Positions 60,174 to 64,000 of a DNA stretch of 64,000 nt are shown here, one piece after another. The position numbers and the translations under genes were made by a program. Under the pieces are notes generated by a model, which was given only the letters and a program-made list of their open reading frames with translations, ran no database searches and was not told the origin of the DNA. Where the stretch lies: NCBI RefSeq assembly GCF_000828635.1, contig NZ_AP012547.1:682001-746000 (forward strand), read 5' to 3'. Within the stretch, counting starts at the first letter, position 1. Every line of letters starts with the position of its first letter. Origin of the DNA: Sulfuritalea hydrogenivorans sk43H. Its GTDB lineage: Bacteria > Pseudomonadota > Gammaproteobacteria > Burkholderiales > Rhodocyclaceae.

Positions 60174-60887
60174 CTACAGCGGCCCCCGGTCCTTCAGCGC
60201 CCGCGCCAGCACGCGATTCTCCACGCGCGACGCGCCATGCGCCTTGAGCGTTCGCGCCAGTTCGTCGAGGGTGGCACCGGTGGTCATCACGTCATCGACC
60301 ACCAGCACGGTCTTGCCGCCAAGGTCGAGATCGCATTCGAAGGCGTGGCGGATGTTTTTCGCCCGCTCCTTCCATGGCAGGCTGGCTTGCGGTCGGGTGT
60401 CGCGGCGACGGTGAATATGGTCGAGTTCCAGAGCTGTTCCCAGGGCGCGTGCCAGCGGCCGCGCAATCTCAACGGCTTGATTGAAGCCACGTTCCACGAG
60501 GCGTGCGCGGGAGAGGGGCACGGGCACGATCAGGTCGGGGCGCAGCGGTACGGCGATTTGTGCGAGGGCGCTGCCGAGAAAGTCGGCGCTGGCGAGACGG
60601 TGAGCGTATTTGAGCGCCTGGACCAGGCTGTCGATCGGAGCTTCGTAGCGGAAGACGGCGTGCGTCGCATCGAAATGCGGCGGTTGCTTCAGGCAGGCCC
60701 CGCAGACGCTGGAATCCGGGGTCGGCAGCGCGCAGACGGGGCAGCGTGCGGCGCTCAAATACGGCAGCCCGGCGGCGCACGATGGGCACAGCAGCTTGTC
60801 GTCGGCAGGCGCCGCGCAGAGGAAGCAGTCCTGCGGCAGCAGGGCGGCTGCGCAGCTTTTCACCGCCTTGGCCAGACCTGTGGCCAT
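60174..60887 (-). CDS. comF: ComF family phosphoribosyltransferase-like protein
   Basis: The 237-residue protein has an N-terminal zinc finger region ([46 protein letters not shown]) and a PRTase domain with [26 protein letters not shown] and [18 protein letters not shown], the PRPP-binding loop. ComF aids DNA uptake in natural transformation. The segment [10 protein letters not shown] is encoded by an antisense copy of the dispersed repeat. An ATG at 60887 is used; TTG at 60905 would add six residues. It is divergent from bioB. Confidence 0.9.
   Translation of the reverse strand: MATGLAKAVKSCAAALLPQDCFLCAAPADDKLLCPSCAAGLPYLSAARCPVCALPTPDSSVCGACLKQPPHFDATHAVFRYEAPIDSLVQALKYAHRLASADFLGSALAQIAVPLRPDLIVPVPLSRARLVERGFNQAVEIARPLARALGTALELDHIHRRRDTRPQASLPWKERAKNIRHAFECDLDLGGKTVLVVDDVMTTGATLDELARTLKAHGASRVENRVLARALKDRGPL
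60578..60603 (+). repeat. 26-bp dispersed repeat, copy in comF
   Basis: It reads GAAAGTCGGCGCTGGCG then AGACGGTGA, antisense to comF. A related fragment GGTACGGCGATT lies 30 bases before it (60546-60557). Confidence 0.6.
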
Positions 60888-60961
60888 ACCCGCTGCAATT
60901 GACAAGCCCGGCTCCTTCCACCAAGATTCGCGCCTTCCCGCATTCTAGCGAGTCCGCTGCG

Positions 60962-61963
60962 ATGACCGCCACAGCCGCCCCCCAAACCGCATCCCCCGCC
61001 GCATCTTCCTCCACATCCTCCGCCTTTGTTCCGGCCCCGCGCTGGACCACCGAGGCCCTCGTCGCCCTGTTCGAGCTGCCTTTCAGCGACCTGATGTTTC
61101 GCGCCCAGGAAGTGCATCGGGCCAACCACAAGGCCAATGCCATCCAGCGCTCGACCCTGCTGTCGATCAAGACCGGCGGTTGTTCGGAGGATTGTGGCTA
61201 CTGCTCGCAATCGGCGCATCACGGCGAAGCGCAGCGCGAAGCGCTGCTGGAAGTCACCGATGTGGTTGCCGCGGCGCAGGCCGCCAGGGACAAGGGCGCC
61301 ACGCGCTTCTGCATGGGCGCCGCCTGGCGTGGTCCGAAGGACAAGGATCTCGACCGCGTCACCGACATGATCGTTGCGGTCAAGGCGCTCGGCATGGAAA
61401 CCTGCGTCACGCTCGGCATGCTGAAGGAAGGCCAGGCCAAGCGGCTGAAGGAAGCCGGGCTCGACTACTACAACCACAACCTGGATACGGCGCCGGAGTT
61501 CTACGGCCAGGTCATCACCACCCATGCCCAGAGCGAACGCTTCGACACCCTCGATCGCGCCCGCGAGGCAGGCATCAAGCTGTGCTGCGGCGGCATCGTT
61601 GGCATGGGCGAAACGCGGCGCCAGCGCGCCTCGCTGCTGGTCGAGCTGGCCAACATGAGCCCGCCGCCCGAGTCGGTGCCGATCAACGAGCTGGTGCCGA
61701 TGCCCGGCACGCCGCTGGAAAACGCGCCACCGCTCGATCCCTTCGAGTTCGTCCGTACCATCGCGGTGGCGCGCATCACCATGCCCGGCTCGATGGTGCG
61801 ACTCTCCGCCGGTCGTCAGGAGATGAGCGACGAGTTGCAGGCACTGTGTTTCCTCGCCGGCGCCAATTCGATTTTCTACGGCGACAAGCTGCTGACGGCA
61901 GGCAACCCCGAAGCCGATCGCGACGAAGCCTTGTTCGCGCGGCTGGGACTGACTTCCGCCTGA
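60962..61963 (+). CDS. bioB: Biotin synthase
   Basis: The 333-residue radical SAM enzyme inserts sulfur into dethiobiotin. The CxxxCxxC cluster motif is CSEDCGYC (about residues 73-80), with downstream [15 protein letters not shown] and RLSAGRQEM, including the [2Fe-2S]-binding arginine. The N-terminus has a low-complexity Ala/Ser/Thr stretch of about 25 residues. The ATG at 60962 is chosen. bioC follows after seven bases. Confidence 0.96.
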   Translation: MTATAAPQTASPAASSSTSSAFVPAPRWTTEALVALFELPFSDLMFRAQEVHRANHKANAIQRSTLLSIKTGGCSEDCGYCSQSAHHGEAQREALLEVTDVVAAAQAARDKGATRFCMGAAWRGPKDKDLDRVTDMIVAVKALGMETCVTLGMLKEGQAKRLKEAGLDYYNHNLDTAPEFYGQVITTHAQSERFDTLDRAREAGIKLCCGGIVGMGETRRQRASLLVELANMSPPPESVPINELVPMPGTPLENAPPLDPFEFVRTIAVARITMPGSMVRLSAGRQEMSDELQALCFLAGANSIFYGDKLLTAGNPEADRDEALFARLGLTSA

Positions 61964-61970
61964 CCGCCCC

Positions 61971-62789
61971 ATGCGCGACGACTTCGCGCGCGCGGCCGAA
62001 TCCTACGACTCGGCTGCGGTCCTGGCCCGCGAAGTGGGCGCTCGCATGGCGGCCCGGCTCGATCTGGTAAAGATCGCTCCCGCGCGCGTTGCCGACATCG
62101 GCTGCGCCACGGGCGACGGCATCCGCGAACTGCAGCAGCGCTATCCGAAGGCGCAGGCGCTGGCGGTCGATTACGCGCTGCCCATGCTGCGCGCCGTCAA
62201 GGACCGCACGCCGCTCACCCAGCGCATCATGCGCCGCGCGCCGCGGCTGGTAAATGCCGATGTGCGTGCCTTGCCGCTGGCCGCCAACTCCCTGGGCCTG
62301 GTCTGGTCGAATCTGATGCTGCACTGGTTGGACGATCCGCTGCCGGCCTTGCGCGAATTGCACCGCGTGCTGGAAGTCGGCGGCCTGCTCAGCTTTGCCA
62401 CGCTCGGCCCCGACACGCTGAAGGAATTGCGTGCCGCGGCGGCGAAAGTCGGCGCCGGCGATACGGCGCGGCGCTTCCTCGACATGCACGATCTGGGCGA
62501 CATGCTGGTGGCCGCCGGCTTTGGCGATCCGGTGATGGACATGGAGCTCGTTACGCTGACCTATGCGGCGCCGCGTGCCTTTCTCGCCGATCAGCGCCAC
62601 CTCGGTGTACGCGATGCATTGCTCGGTCATCAGGGCTGGCGCGACTGGCGGCGCTTGCTCGGCGCCTGGCCGCGGGATGCCGAAGGGCGGCTTCCGGCCA
62701 GTTTTGAAATCGTCCATGGCCATGCCTGGAAACCCGAGCCGCGGCAGATCGCCGACGGGCGCGCGGTGGTGAAGTTCCATTCGCGATGA
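61971..62789 (+). CDS. bioC: Malonyl-ACP O-methyltransferase BioC
   Basis: The 272-residue methyltransferase has FARAAESYDSAAVLAREVGARMAARLDLV, motif I VADIGCATGDGIRELQQRYPKAQALAVDYALPML, LVWSNLMLHWLDDPLPALRELHRVLEVGGLLSFATLGPDTLKELR, the BioC hallmark. It masks malonyl-ACP to start pimelate synthesis. KVGAGDTAR (codons 158-166) is encoded by a copy of the dispersed repeat, just after the DTLKELR motif. It ends overlapping a small basic gene by four bases. Confidence 0.92.
   Translation: MRDDFARAAESYDSAAVLAREVGARMAARLDLVKIAPARVADIGCATGDGIRELQQRYPKAQALAVDYALPMLRAVKDRTPLTQRIMRRAPRLVNADVRALPLAANSLGLVWSNLMLHWLDDPLPALRELHRVLEVGGLLSFATLGPDTLKELRAAAAKVGAGDTARRFLDMHDLGDMLVAAGFGDPVMDMELVTLTYAAPRAFLADQRHLGVRDALLGHQGWRDWRRLLGAWPRDAEGRLPASFEIVHGHAWKPEPRQIADGRAVVKFHSR
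62444..62468 (+). repeat. 26-bp dispersed repeat, copy in bioC
   Basis: It reads GAAAGTCGGCGCCGGCG then ATACGGCG, sense to bioC, encoding KVGAGDTA. Confidence 0.6.
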
Positions 62790-62938
62790 AGCGGGCCAAA
62801 CAACGCGCGATCCGTCCGCGCAATCCATTGGTGCTCGATCCATTGCTGAAGAAGGGCGGCGCCCATGGTCGCCGGGACAAGCGCGCCAGCCGGGCGCGGC
62901 AGAAGGCGGCGCTGCGGCGTCGAACCGACGAAACCTGA
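62786..62938 (+). CDS. Small basic protein of 50 residues after bioC
   Basis: The frame opens with an ATG overlapping the bioC stop (ATGA) and encodes MKRAKQRAIRPRNPLVLDPL, continuing LLKKGGAHGRRDKRASRARQ and ending ALRRRTDET. It is strongly basic (about one third Arg and Lys) and resembles a small betaproteobacterial hypothetical I have seen, with no assigned function; nucleic acid or ribosome binding is only suggested by charge. A strong terminator follows 15 bases later. Confidence 0.6.
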   Translation: MKRAKQRAIRPRNPLVLDPLLKKGGAHGRRDKRASRARQKAALRRRTDET

Positions 62939-62951
62939 ATGTGGCGTCGGG

Positions 62952-63005
62952 AAGGGCGGGAGGGTGGAGCTGAAGATTTATCGGCTCCACCCTCCCGCCC
63001 TTTTT
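62952..63005 (+). terminator. Strong intrinsic terminator after the bioB-bioC operon
   Basis: A 17-bp perfect stem (62954-62970 with 62984-63000, GC-rich) with a 13-base loop is followed by TTTTT. It separates the biotin genes from aceE. Confidence 0.9.
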
Positions 63006-63020
63006 GCCGGGAAAATCATA

Positions 63021-63049
63021 TTGCGCAATGTGAATTGTTGTTTTACAAT
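63021..63049 (+). promoter_or_regulatory. Predicted aceE promoter
   Basis: TTGCGC (63021-63026) and TACAAT (63044-63049) are 17 bases apart. A palindrome ATTGCGCAAT (63020-63029) overlaps the -35 box and could be a regulator site. The leader to aceE would be about 105 bases. A good AAAGGAGGA lies before the ATG. Confidence 0.6.
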
Positions 63050-63159
63050 GCGAAACAAACGCGGTGTGCCGAATCATGAACTAGGTCTATGCTGCGCAAA
63101 AGAAGTCTGTCCGGATAACACCCGGCAGACTCCGACAACTCTCAAAAGGAGGAGACCCG

Positions 63160-64000
<841 letters not shown>

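Overview
The window is chromosomal DNA of a high-GC betaproteobacterium. The ribosomal gene order, the CysB/APS-reductase sulfur cluster and the glyA-nrdR-ribD string all fit that group, and the overall style suggests Rhodocyclales or a close relative. The taxonomic placement is inference from protein recognition, not a search. No rRNA, tRNA, CRISPR array, prophage or transposase gene was found.

Layout. Bases 1-13716 hold the S10, spc and alpha ribosomal operons, from the end of rplC through secY, infA, rpmJ and rpoA to rplQ, closed by a strong terminator. Bases 13779-19768 (minus strand) are an assimilatory sulfate reduction operon: exporter, sulfite reductase, DUF934 protein, APS reductase, CysD and CysN. 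A divergent cysB (19853-20794) faces it across a LysR-type operator. Bases 20906-25931 hold TIGR02647, YjgA/DarP, PmbA/TldE, a membrane spermidine-synthase-like protein and a methyltransferase. Bases 26012-29350 encode a large PAS-GGDEF-EAL protein. Bases 29746-34391 hold a TRAP transporter with a GntR/FCD regulator and two clear FadR-type operators. Bases 34402-38332 hold a phosphatase, glyA, nrdR, ribD and a membrane protein. Bases 38333-43144 (minus) hold gpmA, an EnvC-like protein, a CtpA-like protease, a hypothetical and a MoeB/ThiF-like enzyme. Bases 43234-46219 (plus) hold an ArsR regulator, rhodanese, glutaredoxin, secB, an SH3 protein and gpsA, with trmL convergent.

Bases 46805-59733 form an MSHA-type type IV pilus locus (mshE, G, F-like, two pilins, then I, J/K genes, L, M, N). 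It is interrupted by an antisense PglL/O-antigen-ligase-like gene that probably glycosylates the pilins. Bases 59748-62938 hold a hypothetical, comF, bioB, bioC and a small basic protein. The window ends inside aceE.

The most unusual signal is a short dispersed repeat of about 26 bp, consensus GAAAGTCGGCGCTGGCG followed by NTACGGCGAT. There are at least eleven copies between 14 kb and 62.5 kb and none in the ribosomal region. Most copies lie inside genes, in both orientations and in several reading frames, so they contribute amino acids to CysN, RibD, EnvC, BioC, ComF, TrmL and others. One appears to supply the start codon and signal-peptide n-region of an SH3 protein. A second, unrelated palindromic repeat (GACGCAAAG units) supplies the N-terminus of the EnvC-like protein. 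The window also links c-di-GMP (GGDEF-EAL protein, MshEN domain of MshE) with a pilus that carries its own candidate glycosyltransferase.
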